DNA of 64,000 nt from Heliomicrobium modesticaldum Ice1 (GCF_000019165.1 NC_010337.2:1249001-1313000); one strand, 5' to 3'. Positions 1-8,854 are shown, counted from the first letter of the stretch. Program-made: numbers and translations. The notes: a model not told the origin generated them from the sequence alone.

Positions 1-491
1 ATCAGTTCGATGGTCGTGGGGGCACTGATGGGAGCTATGACATGGGTCGTGTCCGTTATCCAAGGTTCTTTCCCTGTCAAAACGCCCAGGTAGTACATCA
101 ACCGGATAAAGCGATCGAGATAGACCTTATCAAGTTCCTTTTGGATGAGCCGTTGCCGGTGGACGCCAAAATTGGCGTGATCAATGCCCGGTTCATCGAG
201 GGCCATTCCTAACGCAAACTTGACCTCGATGTTCACACGTGTCTGTGCTTCCATCCCCCGGTCTGTTTCGCCCAGCATTTCCTGTAACATGCAGGCCATC
301 GTCATCTGCCGGGCCGCATGACTGGGACGTCCGTTGTCAAGGCAATAGAGACCTGTAAAATCCTCCGGTTGTATTAACAGGGGCGCCAATTCACGAAACA
401 GGCGAAAGACGGAATCGGCAGGCACAAGTTGGTCCCAGAGGGCTGCAAAGTCGTAAAAGCTAACTTGGGGGTCCACATCGAATCGAAACAA
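1..491 (-). CDS. IS transposase, DUF772/IS1182-type, N-terminal part (cut by window edge)
   Basis: An open frame read on the minus strand from a TTG at 491 runs out of the window without a stop. The translation contains RLFRELAPLL, CLDNGRPSHAARQMTMACML and EVKFALGMAL, which resemble the N-terminal DUF772 region of IS1182/IS5-like DDE transposases; the catalytic half lies beyond base 1. No in-frame ATG lies upstream in the window. TTG 491 is a guess, and GTG 476 is the alternative. The gene points away from rnmV and interrupts the housekeeping string, so it marks an insertion point. The family call is from memory of the motif. Confidence 0.7.
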   Translation of the reverse strand, partial: MFRFDVDPQVSFYDFAALWDQLVPADSVFRLFRELAPLLIQPEDFTGLYCLDNGRPSHAARQMTMACMLQEMLGETDRGMEAQTRVNIEVKFALGMALDEPGIDHANFGVHRQRLIQKELDKVYLDRFIRLMYYLGVLTGKEPWITDTTHVIAPISAPTTIEL

Positions 492-599
492 GGTACATCG
501 CCTCGCTATAAACAGTCTTTGTACCTATATCCTTCGACGCGAAGAGTCGAATTCCCTTTAAATTCCACCAATTTCCATATAAAAACGTCTTGCTTTTTG

Positions 600-621
600 C
601 CCTCTCTTGAGGGGGTTTTTA
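600..621 (+). terminator. Small hairpin with T-run, possibly the IS end
   Basis: CCCTC, a 4-base loop, GAGGG and then GGTTTTT. It could be a weak terminator. It could also be the outer end of the IS at 1-491, because IS1182-type ends often carry a similar GTTTTTAGACA string (from memory). Only one end is visible, so the two cannot be separated here. Confidence 0.35.
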
Positions 622-636
622 GACAGACTCTATGAG

Positions 637-1194
637 GTGAACACGCTGTCTAGGGAAAAGATTCGAGAAGTCATCGTCGTCGAGGGCCGCGACGACCTGC
701 TGGCGGTGCGGCGCGCCGTCGACGCCCAGGTGATCGTCACTCAAGGATTGGGCATCAGCCCGGAGACGATGGCAGTCATCGGCAGAGCCCAGGAACGGTG
801 CGGCGTCATCGTTTTCACCGACCCGGACGGACCAGGTGAACGGATCCGCCGCTGGGTGACTGAGGCCGTTCCCGGCGCCAAACACGCCTTTTTGCCGGTG
901 GCGCTGGCCAAGAAAGACGGCAAGGTGGGCATCGAACACGCCTCACCGCAAGCCATCCGTGAGGCCCTTGCGAAGGTGCGATCGCCGGGGACGCAACGGG
1001 AGCTCTACAACCGTGATGATCTACGGCAATGGGGCGTCGATGGCGTGCCGGGGGCAGGGCAGCGCCGGGAGGCCCTCGGCGAACGCCTCGGCATCGGCCG
1101 CGCCAACGCCAAGCAGTTTTTGCAGCGGGTCAACCACTTCGGCCTCAGCCGGAGCGAGATTGAGCAGGCGCTCAAAGCGATCGAAGAACAGTAA
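637..1194 (+). CDS. rnmV: Ribonuclease M5
   Basis: Matures the 5S rRNA precursor in Gram-positive bacteria. The Toprim core is visible: IVVEGRDD near residue 16 carries the catalytic Glu, and FTDPDGPGERIR is the DxD-type metal site. The C-terminal region (RREALGERLGIGRANAKQFL) fits the RNase M5 tail. Length from GTG 637 is 185 aa, normal for the family. The frame can be opened at TTG 607, but that codon sits inside the 600-621 hairpin and has no ribosome site, so the GTG giving MNTLSREKIREVIVVEGRDD is preferred. rsmA follows at 1318, the usual rnmV-rsmA pair. The start is the uncertain part. Confidence 0.88.
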   Translation: MNTLSREKIREVIVVEGRDDLLAVRRAVDAQVIVTQGLGISPETMAVIGRAQERCGVIVFTDPDGPGERIRRWVTEAVPGAKHAFLPVALAKKDGKVGIEHASPQAIREALAKVRSPGTQRELYNRDDLRQWGVDGVPGAGQRREALGERLGIGRANAKQFLQRVNHFGLSRSEIEQALKAIEEQ

Positions 1195-1317
1195 AAACAG
1201 TGAAAGCAGCAGCGTAAAGGCGACAGAAAGAGCCGGCGCTTAGATGACAAGAAGGCGCCTTTGAAAGAATGGAGCTGCACGAGGATTTCGGCGATACGGA
1301 GATGGGAGATTAAATCG

Positions 1318-2175
1318 ATGGCTGGAGAACTTCGACAAAACCTCAGCCGATATGGCATTCGCGCCAAAAAAGGACTGGGACAGAACTTCCTGTCAGACCC
1401 GGTGTACGTAGGGCGCATCATCGCCGCCGCCGAGTTGGCTGCCGGCGACGTGGTCGTTGAGATCGGCCCGGGCCCGGCGACGCTGACGCGCGATCTGGCC
1501 GAAGCCGTCGGTCCGGGCGGCAAGGTGATCGCCGTGGAGGTCGATGAGCGCCTGCGTCCGCTGCTCGATGATCTCTGTCGCGACTACCCCCAGGTGGAGA
1601 TCCTCTGGCAGGATGCCTTGCAGGTCGACTACGACGCCGCGACCCAGCCCTGGCGGGGCGACAAGCCCTTCGTCCTCGTGGCGAACCTCCCTTACTACAT
1701 CACCACCCCCATCCTGATGCGCCTCCTGGAAGGTCGCTTCTCTGTGTCACGGCTGGTGGTCATGGTGCAGAAGGAGGTGGCCGACCGGATGCTGGCGCCG
1801 GCCGGTCACAGCGATTACGGCGCCCTTTCGGTGGTCATCCAGTACTACTGCGCGCCTTCGCTGGTCACCAAAGTCCCGCCGGGCGCCTTCATCCCGCCGC
1901 CGAAGGTGAGCTCCGCCGTCGTGCGCCTCGACCGCCGCGCAACGCCGCCGGTGGCGGTCGTTGACGAAGCCGCCTTTTTCCGCGTCGTCCGGGCCGCCTT
2001 CAACCAGCGGCGCAAGACTTTATTGAACGCCCTCGGCGCCCTCGGACTGGCTTTGAATAAGGAGGAGATGGCGCGCAGGCTCACAGCGGCAGGCGTCGAC
2101 CCGGGACGGCGGGGGGAGACTTTGAACCTGCAGGAGTTTGCGAACGTGGCCGACGCGCTCTATGCCGAAGCCTAG
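1318..2175 (+). CDS. rsmA: 16S rRNA dimethyladenosine transferase (KsgA/RsmA)
   Basis: Dimethylates two adjacent adenosines in the 3' hairpin of 16S rRNA (A1518/A1519 in E. coli) using SAM, late in 30S assembly. Visible motifs are the N-terminal KKGLGQNFL, SAM motif I VVEIGPGPATLT, and the catalytic NLPYYI typical of N6-adenine methyltransferases; the C-terminal helical part with FNQRRKTL follows. Length is 285 aa, standard. An open frame extends upstream to 1261, but ATG 1318 follows a GGAG at about 1304 and gives the family N terminus. It follows rnmV by about 120 bases, the common order in Bacilli and Clostridia. Confidence 0.95.
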   Translation: MAGELRQNLSRYGIRAKKGLGQNFLSDPVYVGRIIAAAELAAGDVVVEIGPGPATLTRDLAEAVGPGGKVIAVEVDERLRPLLDDLCRDYPQVEILWQDALQVDYDAATQPWRGDKPFVLVANLPYYITTPILMRLLEGRFSVSRLVVMVQKEVADRMLAPAGHSDYGALSVVIQYYCAPSLVTKVPPGAFIPPPKVSSAVVRLDRRATPPVAVVDEAAFFRVVRAAFNQRRKTLLNALGALGLALNKEEMARRLTAAGVDPGRRGETLNLQEFANVADALYAEA

Positions 2176-2315
2176 TGCCAAAGGGGATGAATGCCGAAAG
2201 CGGCAGGCGATGATGACCTGCCGCATCCACCGGTCACCTTTCCTTCCCTGAAGGAGGCTTTCGTCACCCGAGAGAAGGCAGCGCCCAAGGGAGGCAAAAA
2301 AGTTTATTTGGGGGG

Positions 2316-2344
2316 TTGCCAACCTTGCGCTGAGCCGTTACAAT
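2316..2344 (+). promoter_or_regulatory. SigA-type promoter of glnB-amtB
   Basis: TTGCCA (2316-2321), 17-base spacer, TACAAT (2339-2344). Transcription should start near 2351, so the 5' leader begins with the hairpin at 2352. The leader to glnB is about 128 nt. Confidence 0.7.
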
Positions 2345-2349
2345 GATAA

Positions 2350-2817
<468 letters not shown>

Positions 2818-2876
2818 GGATATCACGGGGAAGAGGTCTATCCGGTTCGGACGAACTGCACGGTTGCCTAGGGGAG

Positions 2877-2925
2877 CATAGGGGCTCCCGAGGGAAGAGA
2901 GAAAACTTCCTTCGGGAGCTCTATG
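2877..2925 (+). promoter_or_regulatory. Long imperfect hairpin between glnB and amtB
   Basis: The arm from 2877 (CATAGGGGCTCCCGAGGGAAG) pairs with the arm ending at 2925 (about 20 bp with two or three mismatches) around AGAGAAAA. There is no T-run, so it is more likely an mRNA-processing or stabilising stem, or a weak intercistronic terminator that lowers amtB relative to glnB. Confidence 0.55.
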
Positions 2926-2985
2926 TCTTTCTCCAGACATATAATCAAGCCCTAAAGAGAGTGGTATAGAAGAGGAGGACTTATC

Positions 2986-4446
2986 ATGAAGCGCATCGCC
3001 TTATTCGCCATCCTGATGTTGCTCGCGGTGACCTGCCTGGGCCTGGCCCCCGCCTTCGCCGATGAGGTCGCCCCCGCCGCAGCTGCTGCGACTGACGTCG
3101 CCGCAACGACCGAAGCGCCCGCCGCAGCTGCTGCTGAGGCACCGAAAGCCGACACCGGCGACACCGCCTTTATCATCATCTCCGCTGCCCTGGTCATGCT
3201 GATGACCCCCGGTCTGGCCTTGTTCTATGGCGGCATGGTCCGCAAGAAAAATGTCCTCAGCACCATGATGCACAGCTTCATCATCATCTGCCTTGTCTCC
3301 GTCATCTGGGTGCTCTACGGCTACTCGCTGGCCTTCGGCACCGACATCAACGGCATGATCGGTTCTCTCGACTTCGCCTTGTTCAACAACGTCGGCCCGG
3401 ATCCAAACCCAGATTACTCGGCCACCATCCCCCACTCCATCTTCTCCATGTTTCAGCTCATGTTCGCCATCATCACCGCCGCCCTGATCAGCGGCGCCTT
3501 TGCCGAACGGATGAGGTTTTCGGCATTCCTGCTCTTCACCGTCATCTGGATCTCCGTCATCTACTTCCCGCTGGCCCACTGGGTATGGGGTGTCGGCGGT
3601 TGGCTGCGCGACCTGGGCGCCCTTGACTTCGCCGGCGGCACCGTCGTCCACATCAGCTCCGGCGTATCCGGTCTCGTCCTCGCCATCCTGCTCGGCAAAC
3701 GCCGCGGCCTGGGCACCACCCCGATGCCTCCCCACCAACTGCCCATGACCGTTCTCGGTGCCGGCCTGCTCTGGTTCGGATGGTTCGGTTTCAACGCCGG
3801 CAGCGCCCTCGGCGCCAACGGCCTCGCCGGCAGCGCCTTCGTCACCACCAACACCGCCGCCGCTGCTGCCGCCCTGAGCTGGATCTTCGCGGAATGGATC
3901 CGCCAAGGCAAGCCGACCGTCCTGGGTGCCGCCTCCGGCGCAGTCGCCGGCCTGGTCGCCATCACCCCGGCTGCCGGTTTCGTCACCGCCGGTTCCGCCC
4001 TCGTCATCGGTCTCCTGTCCGGCGTCATCTGCTACTTCGCCGTCGTCCTCAAGCCCCGTCTCGGCTATGACGACGCCCTTGACGCCTTCGGCATCCACGG
4101 CGTCGGCGGTACCTTCGGTGCCATCGCTACGGGCATCTTTGCCACTACCACCGTCAACTCGGCCGGCGCAGACGGCCTTCTCTACGGCAGCTCCGAACTG
4201 CTGGTGAAACAGCTCATCGCCGTCGGCGCCAGCTACGCCTTTGCCGCCATCGGCACCTTCATCATCTACATGATCGTCAACGCCGTCTTCAAGGCCCGCG
4301 TCACCGTCGAAGACGAGGAAACCGGCCTCGACATCACCCAACACGGCGAAGAAGGCTACCCCGACTTCGCCGTGCAGGCCGGCGGCCTCTCCGGCATCAG
4401 CTACGCCAGCAGCAGCGCCAGTTCGACTGTGGTGCATAGTCACTAA
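2986..4446 (+). CDS. amtB: Ammonium transporter (Amt family)
   Basis: Trimeric inner-membrane ammonium channel. A 25-residue signal peptide (MKRIALFAIL to APAFA) is followed by an Ala-rich linker of about 30 residues, then about 11 membrane segments from DTAFIIISAALVMLMTPGLA onward. FYGGMVRKKN, SGAFAERMRFSAF, GGTVVHISSGV and DAFGIHGVGG match the Amt signature, including the twin-His pore positions. The 486-aa length includes the signal peptide and a cytoplasmic tail. A strong GAGGAGGA ribosome site precedes ATG 2986. PII (glnB) lies directly upstream and is the expected gate. It supplies ammonium for glutamine and glutamate, the latter also the C5 tetrapyrrole precursor. Confidence 0.95.
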   Translation: MKRIALFAILMLLAVTCLGLAPAFADEVAPAAAAATDVAATTEAPAAAAAEAPKADTGDTAFIIISAALVMLMTPGLALFYGGMVRKKNVLSTMMHSFIIICLVSVIWVLYGYSLAFGTDINGMIGSLDFALFNNVGPDPNPDYSATIPHSIFSMFQLMFAIITAALISGAFAERMRFSAFLLFTVIWISVIYFPLAHWVWGVGGWLRDLGALDFAGGTVVHISSGVSGLVLAILLGKRRGLGTTPMPPHQLPMTVLGAGLLWFGWFGFNAGSALGANGLAGSAFVTTNTAAAAAALSWIFAEWIRQGKPTVLGAASGAVAGLVAITPAAGFVTAGSALVIGLLSGVICYFAVVLKPRLGYDDALDAFGIHGVGGTFGAIATGIFATTTVNSAGADGLLYGSSELLVKQLIAVGASYAFAAIGTFIIYMIVNAVFKARVTVEDEETGLDITQHGEEGYPDFAVQAGGLSGISYASSSASSTVVHSH

Positions 4447-4474
4447 GGTTGGTCGGAAAAACTCAATACCCGTA

Positions 4475-4517
4475 AGAGGACCACAGCCGCCCCTATATAG
4501 CGCGGCTGTGGTCCTCT
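4475..4517. terminator. Perfect inverted repeat after amtB
   Basis: AGAGGACCACAGCCGC (4475-4490) and its exact complement (4502-4517) form a 16-bp stem with an 11-base loop. No T-run follows, so it is a strong stem-loop end for amtB rather than a textbook intrinsic terminator. Confidence 0.6.
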
Positions 4518-4623
4518 AGCAATTAGTCCCTCCCCCATTTCCCCTGCACCTTCCCCGATAATCCTCCATACTCATATTACTGACGTAGCGTATGAGCGTA
4601 GCAAATGGGGGAGATGCAGCGAA

Positions 4624-5493
4624 ATGGAGGAATTGCGCGTCGGGACCATCGTGACCCGTCATTCATATGGGAACGACATTTTTTTTCGCATCGCCGAAAT
4701 CTGGCCGGGAGAAGAGGAGCCGGAGGCCCGGTTGCTGGGACTCGATATGCGGCTTGAGTCGGACGCGCCTGTGAGCGACCTCGACATACCGCCGCTGTTG
4801 GAGATATTTAGATATAAACAGCGGGTTCTTCTGCAAAACTACAAGCGGGTAGGCCGGCTGGTGGACCGGCGGCAGGTGTCCGCCCTTCCGCTCGATGACG
4901 ATCCCACAGGGGAACAGCAGCGGAAACTGGCCTATCAGATGCCGGGGTCGGTGCTGCATATCGACGGAAACGAAGAGTACTTGGAACTGTGTCTGGACAC
5001 GTACAAGCAGTTGAACATCCGTGCCCGCGGCTTTTGTTACCCTGAAGGGCACTTCCCCGAAGTCGTCGTCCGTCACCTGGAGCGATACAGACCTGATATC
5101 CTGATCATCACCGGTCATGACAGCTTGCTCAAGGCGGTGAAGGATTCCGGAGCTTCCAAGTCCTACCGCAACTCGCACCATTTTGTCGAGGCCGTCCAGG
5201 CAGCGCGCAAGGTCGTTGCGGATCCTGACGAACTGGTCATCTTCGCCGGCGGCTGCCAGTCCAATTTTGAAGCCCTCTTGAAAGCCGGCGCCAACTACGC
5301 CTCATCGCCTGACCGTGTCATGATCCATGCCCTTGATCCGGTGCTGATCGCCGAAAAGCTGGCCTACACGCCGGTCCATGAGTATGTGGAGCTTCAGGAT
5401 GTCCTGGCCAACACGATCAGCGGTCCCGAAGGGATCGGCGGGATCAGGACACGAGGCTGTTTTCGCTGGGGGAACGCGAGGCGGATTTATTAA
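4624..5493 (+). CDS. yabG: Sporulation-specific protease YabG
   Basis: Cysteine protease that trims spore coat proteins during maturation (B. subtilis) or the germination protease precursor (C. difficile). The family N terminus (RVGTIVTRHSYGNDIFFRI) is clear. LIITGHDSLL puts a His at 165 and FAGGCQSNFEAL puts Cys211 in the conserved GGCQS motif; these are the likely catalytic pair. The C terminus contains ANTISGPEGIGGI. Length is 289 aa, the usual size. It lies downstream of rsmA as in other spore formers, here separated by glnB-amtB. A SigK-type promoter was looked for but no convincing one was seen. Confidence 0.93.
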   Translation: MEELRVGTIVTRHSYGNDIFFRIAEIWPGEEEPEARLLGLDMRLESDAPVSDLDIPPLLEIFRYKQRVLLQNYKRVGRLVDRRQVSALPLDDDPTGEQQRKLAYQMPGSVLHIDGNEEYLELCLDTYKQLNIRARGFCYPEGHFPEVVVRHLERYRPDILIITGHDSLLKAVKDSGASKSYRNSHHFVEAVQAARKVVADPDELVIFAGGCQSNFEALLKAGANYASSPDRVMIHALDPVLIAEKLAYTPVHEYVELQDVLANTISGPEGIGGIRTRGCFRWGNARRIY

Positions 5494-5774
5494 ATCGCTC
5501 ATATTATCTATTCGTATCATGCCTGCTGCCGTCCAACAGCTTGAGCGCCTCCAGCCCCCGTGATTTGCAGCATGGGGACGTCAAACTCGGTGCCCTGTGC
5601 TGCCCATGACGATGAAGAAGCCGCCTCCTGCGTATTTTTTTCGCGTGAGACGGCTTTTCTGCTTCCTGCGCTGTTTTCCTGCTTTTTTCGTTCCTGTGAA
5701 TTGCCGATTTTGTCGGTAAACGGTTTTCCGTCAATGAGGGCTAAGCCGCTACAGCAAAAAAGACAAACTGATAA
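5494..5774. other. Intergenic stretch between convergent yabG and the HEPN gene
   Basis: No gene is supported. One hairpin with a T-run stands out: AGCCGCCTC (5619-5627) pairs with GAGACGGCT (5647-5655, one mismatch) and is followed by TTTT; it could end yabG transcription. Its loop contains seven Ts. Several short open frames overlap here without ribosome sites or recognisable products. Confidence 0.5.
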
Positions 5775-6182
5775 CTACTCCTCAATCGCGTCCATTCCAT
5801 CTCGTATGGCTTTCACCCAGCGTCTCAATAAAGAGGCATAACGTGGAAGTTTCATGAAAATGGCTCTCGCCAGCTCTTCGTTATAGGTATGGACAGTAAG
5901 ATTTCTATCATCGACCATTTCTAAGGCTTCACTGGTTTCTGTCGGTGTCAGCAGACCGACTTGCATACATGCTCGGATCACGCCTTTTGGAGAACCGATT
6001 TCGATCCCTTCCATCTCTCGCAAGTAGTGGAGCGCCGCTTTCCAGGTTGCCTCAAAGGAATACTCGAATCGTTGCAGGGAAGCATCCCGTTCCACTTCGT
6101 TCGGCTTGGGCACTTGCAACAATACTTCGAGCGTCGATACGGCTCGACAGGCCACATCGATACGTTGCTTCAGACGTTCCAT
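5775..6182 (-). CDS. HEPN-domain protein (HI0074-type), nucleotidyltransferase partner
   Basis: A 135-aa helical protein of the 'nucleotidyltransferase substrate-binding' family. MERLKQRIDVACRAVSTLEV and FEYSFEATWKAALHYL match HI0074-like HEPN proteins. DDRNLTVHTYNE contains the R-x4-H motif of RNase-type HEPN domains. Its start overlaps the end of the upstream nucleotidyltransferase by 13 bases, the classic MNT/HEPN arrangement. Such pairs act as toxin (HEPN RNase) and antitoxin (MNT, which AMPylates the HEPN protein in studied cases). Toxicity here is inferred from the family. Confidence 0.85.
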   Translation of the reverse strand: MERLKQRIDVACRAVSTLEVLLQVPKPNEVERDASLQRFEYSFEATWKAALHYLREMEGIEIGSPKGVIRACMQVGLLTPTETSEALEMVDDRNLTVHTYNEELARAIFMKLPRYASLLRRWVKAIRDGMDAIEE

Positions 6183-6466
6183 GGAATCCCTTCCCTCATC
6201 ACTTGCTCCCGAAAAGCACTGTCCGTTTGTGCCAAATCCACTACATCAACCGGATAAGGCAGCGGAGATTCTTCAAAAGCAGCACGTAACCTGGCCAAGG
6301 TTCCAGGAGGTAGCGGTTCCTCTGCCCAAATGGCGATATCGATGTCAGAGGATGGTCGTTCCTCGAACCGAGACCAGGAACCAAAAAGGAAAACCCGTAT
6401 TCGGTAAGAACTTAGATTTTCCTTCAAGATGGTATCAATCATCGCGGAGAAGCGTTCACGTTCCAT
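6170..6466 (-). CDS. Minimal nucleotidyltransferase (MNT), HEPN partner
   Basis: A 98-aa pol-beta-like domain. VRVFLFGSWSRF followed by SSDIDIAIW gives the GS-x(n)-DxD active site, so the metal-binding Asp residues look intact. PVDVVDLAQTD supplies the third strand, where an acidic residue usually completes the site. First gene of a two-gene minus-strand operon with the HEPN gene. It probably acts as antitoxin by modifying or sequestering HEPN. The pair sits in an otherwise conserved sporulation string between yabG and ispE, consistent with horizontal insertion. Confidence 0.85.
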   Translation of the reverse strand: MERERFSAMIDTILKENLSSYRIRVFLFGSWSRFEERPSSDIDIAIWAEEPLPPGTLARLRAAFEESPLPYPVDVVDLAQTDSAFREQVMREGIPWNV

Positions 6467-7181
6467 ATCCGTTCACCACACCTCAAGACGGTTCATTCCA
6501 TCGAATAAACTCCATTTTACACACTTTTCCCCAATTGAGCAAGTTTCAAAGGGGTCGTACCCCCAAACAATTCTGACAATTCACTACAATTTGAGATCGT
6601 AGACCTAGACCCGCCAACCCTCCCCACTGGAACCGGGCCAGCAGGGCGGCCCGCTAAGTCTGCTGCTCGCTATCGAACGACAAAAAAGTGACAGCAATCA
6701 TCCTTAGGGCATAGCCATCGCTTGTGATTTATGTTACAATATGAATGGAAGCAACCCATCAATGCCCCCATCCATCGCCAATTTCTATTTATAGAACGAG
6801 GTTGACGCCGTTCCGAGCGGCGTCGTTTTTGTGCTTTCATACTTTATTGTCAGGCCGCATAACACTGTAGGGCGGGGCGGGTTCACTCATCTGCGAAGGC
6901 CAAGCGGATGAGGCGCGAAAACCGCCCTGCGGAAAGGCAGACTATCAACCTTGCCCCATCACCCATCGCGAGCTGCACGGTTCATGCGCGCTTCATCGCC
7001 CCGGTCGGGAGAACGGGTGGTGAGGCTTATTGCCGTTGCGCTGCATAAGGGGGTAGCCGAAGGGTCACGCTGAAAATGCTGTCGAGTCTACGACTGTGGA
7101 AGTTGTCGAAATAAAGGGAAATCGTGGTCCTTTGCGGAATAAAGAGGGAAATCAGACCTGGGAAAGGGGAGGTTCCCGATC
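6467..7181. other. 715-base gap: short-RNA candidate and structured GC-rich stretch
   Basis: No protein gene is supported. Two structures stand out. First, TACAAT at 6735-6740 (no clear -35) is followed by a terminator GACGCCG-loop-CGGCGTC plus TTTTT at about 6804-6830, so an RNA of about 80 nt is possible. Second, 6845-7110 has nested pairing: GGGCGG near 6870 with CCGCCC near 6922 encloses CTCATCTGC and GCGGATGAG (9 bp with one G-U); GCC and CACCC near 6953-6965 can pair with GGGTG and GGC near 7015-7026; AGTC-tac-GACT lies near 7085-7095. I cannot assign it to a known RNA family. Confidence 0.4.
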
Positions 7182-8129
7182 TTGCGCTTGCTGGCGCCAG
7201 CCAAAATCAACTTAGCCCTCGATGTGCTCGGCCGTCGCGCCGATGGCTATCATCAAGTGGTCATGGTCATGCAGACGATCGCCCTCGCCGATACGGTGAC
7301 AGTCGCCGTCAATGAGGGCCACGGTGCGATCCGCCTGGCCGGCGGGACGGAGGAGGCGCCGCCCGATGCGGACAACCTCGTGTACCGGGCCGCCCAGCTC
7401 GTCCGAGAGACTGCAGGCCTCTCCTGCGGCGTCGACATTGACCTGGAAAAAGTGATCCCCGTGGCGGCCGGCCTGGCGGGCGGCAGTTCTGACGCGGCAG
7501 CGACGGTCAAGGCCTTAAACCGCCTGTTCCGCCTCGGGTGGAGTGATAGAGAGATGGAAACCCTCCTGGCCCGATTGGGATCAGACATCCCCTTTCTGGT
7601 GCGCGGAGGCACCGCCCTGGCGACGGGGCGGGGTGAGATCGTACATAGGCTGCCCCCTGCGCCGGCCTTCTGGGTCGTCCTGGTCAAGCCGCCCTTCGGC
7701 GCCTCGACGCCCAAGGTCTACAAAGCCTTAGGCGCGCCGGCCCTGCCCGATCCATTGCCCTGGCCGCAGGCGATGAAGCCGGCGACGACGCCGCCCGGCA
7801 CGGCCGCTTACCGCATGATCGAGGCTTTGAAGACCGGTGACTACGGCAACGTGCTGGAGGCACTCGGCAATGACTTGGAACAGGTGACTTTGGAGTGGCA
7901 CCCGGTCCTCAAAGAGATCAAGGTACAACTGACGCGTTTCGGCTGTGACCGGGCGCTCATGTCGGGGAGCGGACCGACCATCCTCGGATTTACCGCATCG
8001 GAAGCGACGGCCCGCTCCGTGGCCGCAGCGATGGAGGAACAGTGGGGACCGCAACGATACCGGGTATTGATCGCCCGGACGCTGGAGCGAGAGGAGGCCG
8101 ATGAATGGAACGTCGACTGTTGCCGATAA
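7182..8129 (+). CDS. ispE: 4-diphosphocytidyl-2-C-methyl-D-erythritol kinase
   Basis: GHMP-fold kinase of the MEP isoprenoid pathway that phosphorylates CDP-ME; the products feed the bacteriochlorophyll tail, carotenoid and undecaprenyl supply. LLAPAKINLALDVLGRRADGYH is the family N terminus (Lys and Asp near the substrate site), PVAAGLAGGSSDAAA is the ATP loop, and LMSGSGPTILGF is the C-terminal GHMP motif. 315 aa, slightly long. TTG 7182 is chosen because GGGGAGG lies about 10 bases upstream. It overlaps the next gene by 25 bases, implying coupled translation. In Bacilli the next gene is purR; here it is a GntR regulator. Confidence 0.93.
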   Translation: MRLLAPAKINLALDVLGRRADGYHQVVMVMQTIALADTVTVAVNEGHGAIRLAGGTEEAPPDADNLVYRAAQLVRETAGLSCGVDIDLEKVIPVAAGLAGGSSDAAATVKALNRLFRLGWSDREMETLLARLGSDIPFLVRGGTALATGRGEIVHRLPPAPAFWVVLVKPPFGASTPKVYKALGAPALPDPLPWPQAMKPATTPPGTAAYRMIEALKTGDYGNVLEALGNDLEQVTLEWHPVLKEIKVQLTRFGCDRALMSGSGPTILGFTASEATARSVAAAMEEQWGPQRYRVLIARTLEREEADEWNVDCCR

Positions 8130-8797
8130 TATTGGACAACTACCGCCCTCTGCGCGATATCGTCTTCGAGAACCTGCGCGAAGCCATCATCACAGGGGTG
8201 TTGCGTCCGGGGGAACGGCTGATGGAGATCCAACTGGCCGAGGAGATGGGCGTCAGCCGCACGCCCGTCCGCGAAGCCATCCGCAAACTGGAACTGGAAG
8301 GCTTTGTCGTCATGGTTCCGCGCAAGGGCGCTTATGTTTCCAATATTTCGGTCAAAGATATAACCGATGTCTTTGAACTGCGGGCCGCTCTGGAGTCACT
8401 GGCGGCCGGCTTGGCGGCCCAGCGGATCACCGAAGACGAGACTGAGCAGATGGAACGGCTCCTCGTCAAGACCATGTCCTGCTTTGAAGAGGACAACCTC
8501 AATGACCTGGTGGAAACAGACATCGATTTTCACGACATGGTCTATCGGGCCAGCCGGAATCAGCGGCTCGTCCAGATCATCAACAACCTGCGCGAGCAGT
8601 TGCGCCGCTTCCGCACCACCTCCCTCAGCCATCCCGGCCGTATGCGCGAGGCCTGGGAGGAGCACCGCAAGCTTGTCGAGGCCATCGCCGATCGCAACGT
8701 CCCCCTGGCCCAGTCGCTGGCCTGGGAGCACATCGAAAACGCCGAGAACAGCATGCTGGAAGCGATGGGCGTGGTGAAGCAGAAGCTGCAATCGTAG
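8105..8797 (+). CDS. GntR family regulator, FadR/FCD subfamily
   Basis: A 230-aa DNA-binding regulator. The winged helix (about residues 12-80) contains REAIITGVLRPGERL and EEMGVSRTPVREAIRKLE, the GntR signature. The C-terminal all-helical FCD domain (about 90-220) carries DIDFH, HRKLVEAIADRN and WEHIENAE, whose Asp and His residues usually bind a metal and a carboxylate ligand. It starts inside ispE. The ligand and targets are unknown; its place between ispE and a nucleotidyltransferase does not reveal them. Confidence 0.9.
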   Translation: MERRLLPIILDNYRPLRDIVFENLREAIITGVLRPGERLMEIQLAEEMGVSRTPVREAIRKLELEGFVVMVPRKGAYVSNISVKDITDVFELRAALESLAAGLAAQRITEDETEQMERLLVKTMSCFEEDNLNDLVETDIDFHDMVYRASRNQRLVQIINNLREQLRRFRTTSLSHPGRMREAWEEHRKLVEAIADRNVPLAQSLAWEHIENAENSMLEAMGVVKQKLQS

Positions 8798-8854
8798 TTG
8801 ATACCGCCATCGTCATCTACGCTTCAAGCGTAACCGCCGGGAGGTGGGAGCGGC

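Noticed and set aside
607-636. TTG 607 as the rnmV start
   Set aside because: It lies inside a hairpin, possibly the IS end, has no ribosome site and adds non-conserved residues.
3001-4443. A 480-residue open frame antisense to amtB
   Set aside because: It is a codon-bias shadow: Asp/Gly/Glu-rich, no start site, no known motif, fully opposite a certain gene.
6960-7000. Possible group II intron domain V, from a string resembling GAGC..CACGGTTC
   Set aside because: The matching upper stem, the AGC triad pairing and a reverse transcriptase are missing.
6845-7110. RNase P RNA, SRP RNA, tmRNA or T-box
   Set aside because: None of their invariant strings (for example the T-box GGGTGGNACCGCG, or an RNase P GAGGAAAGTCC-type core) is present.
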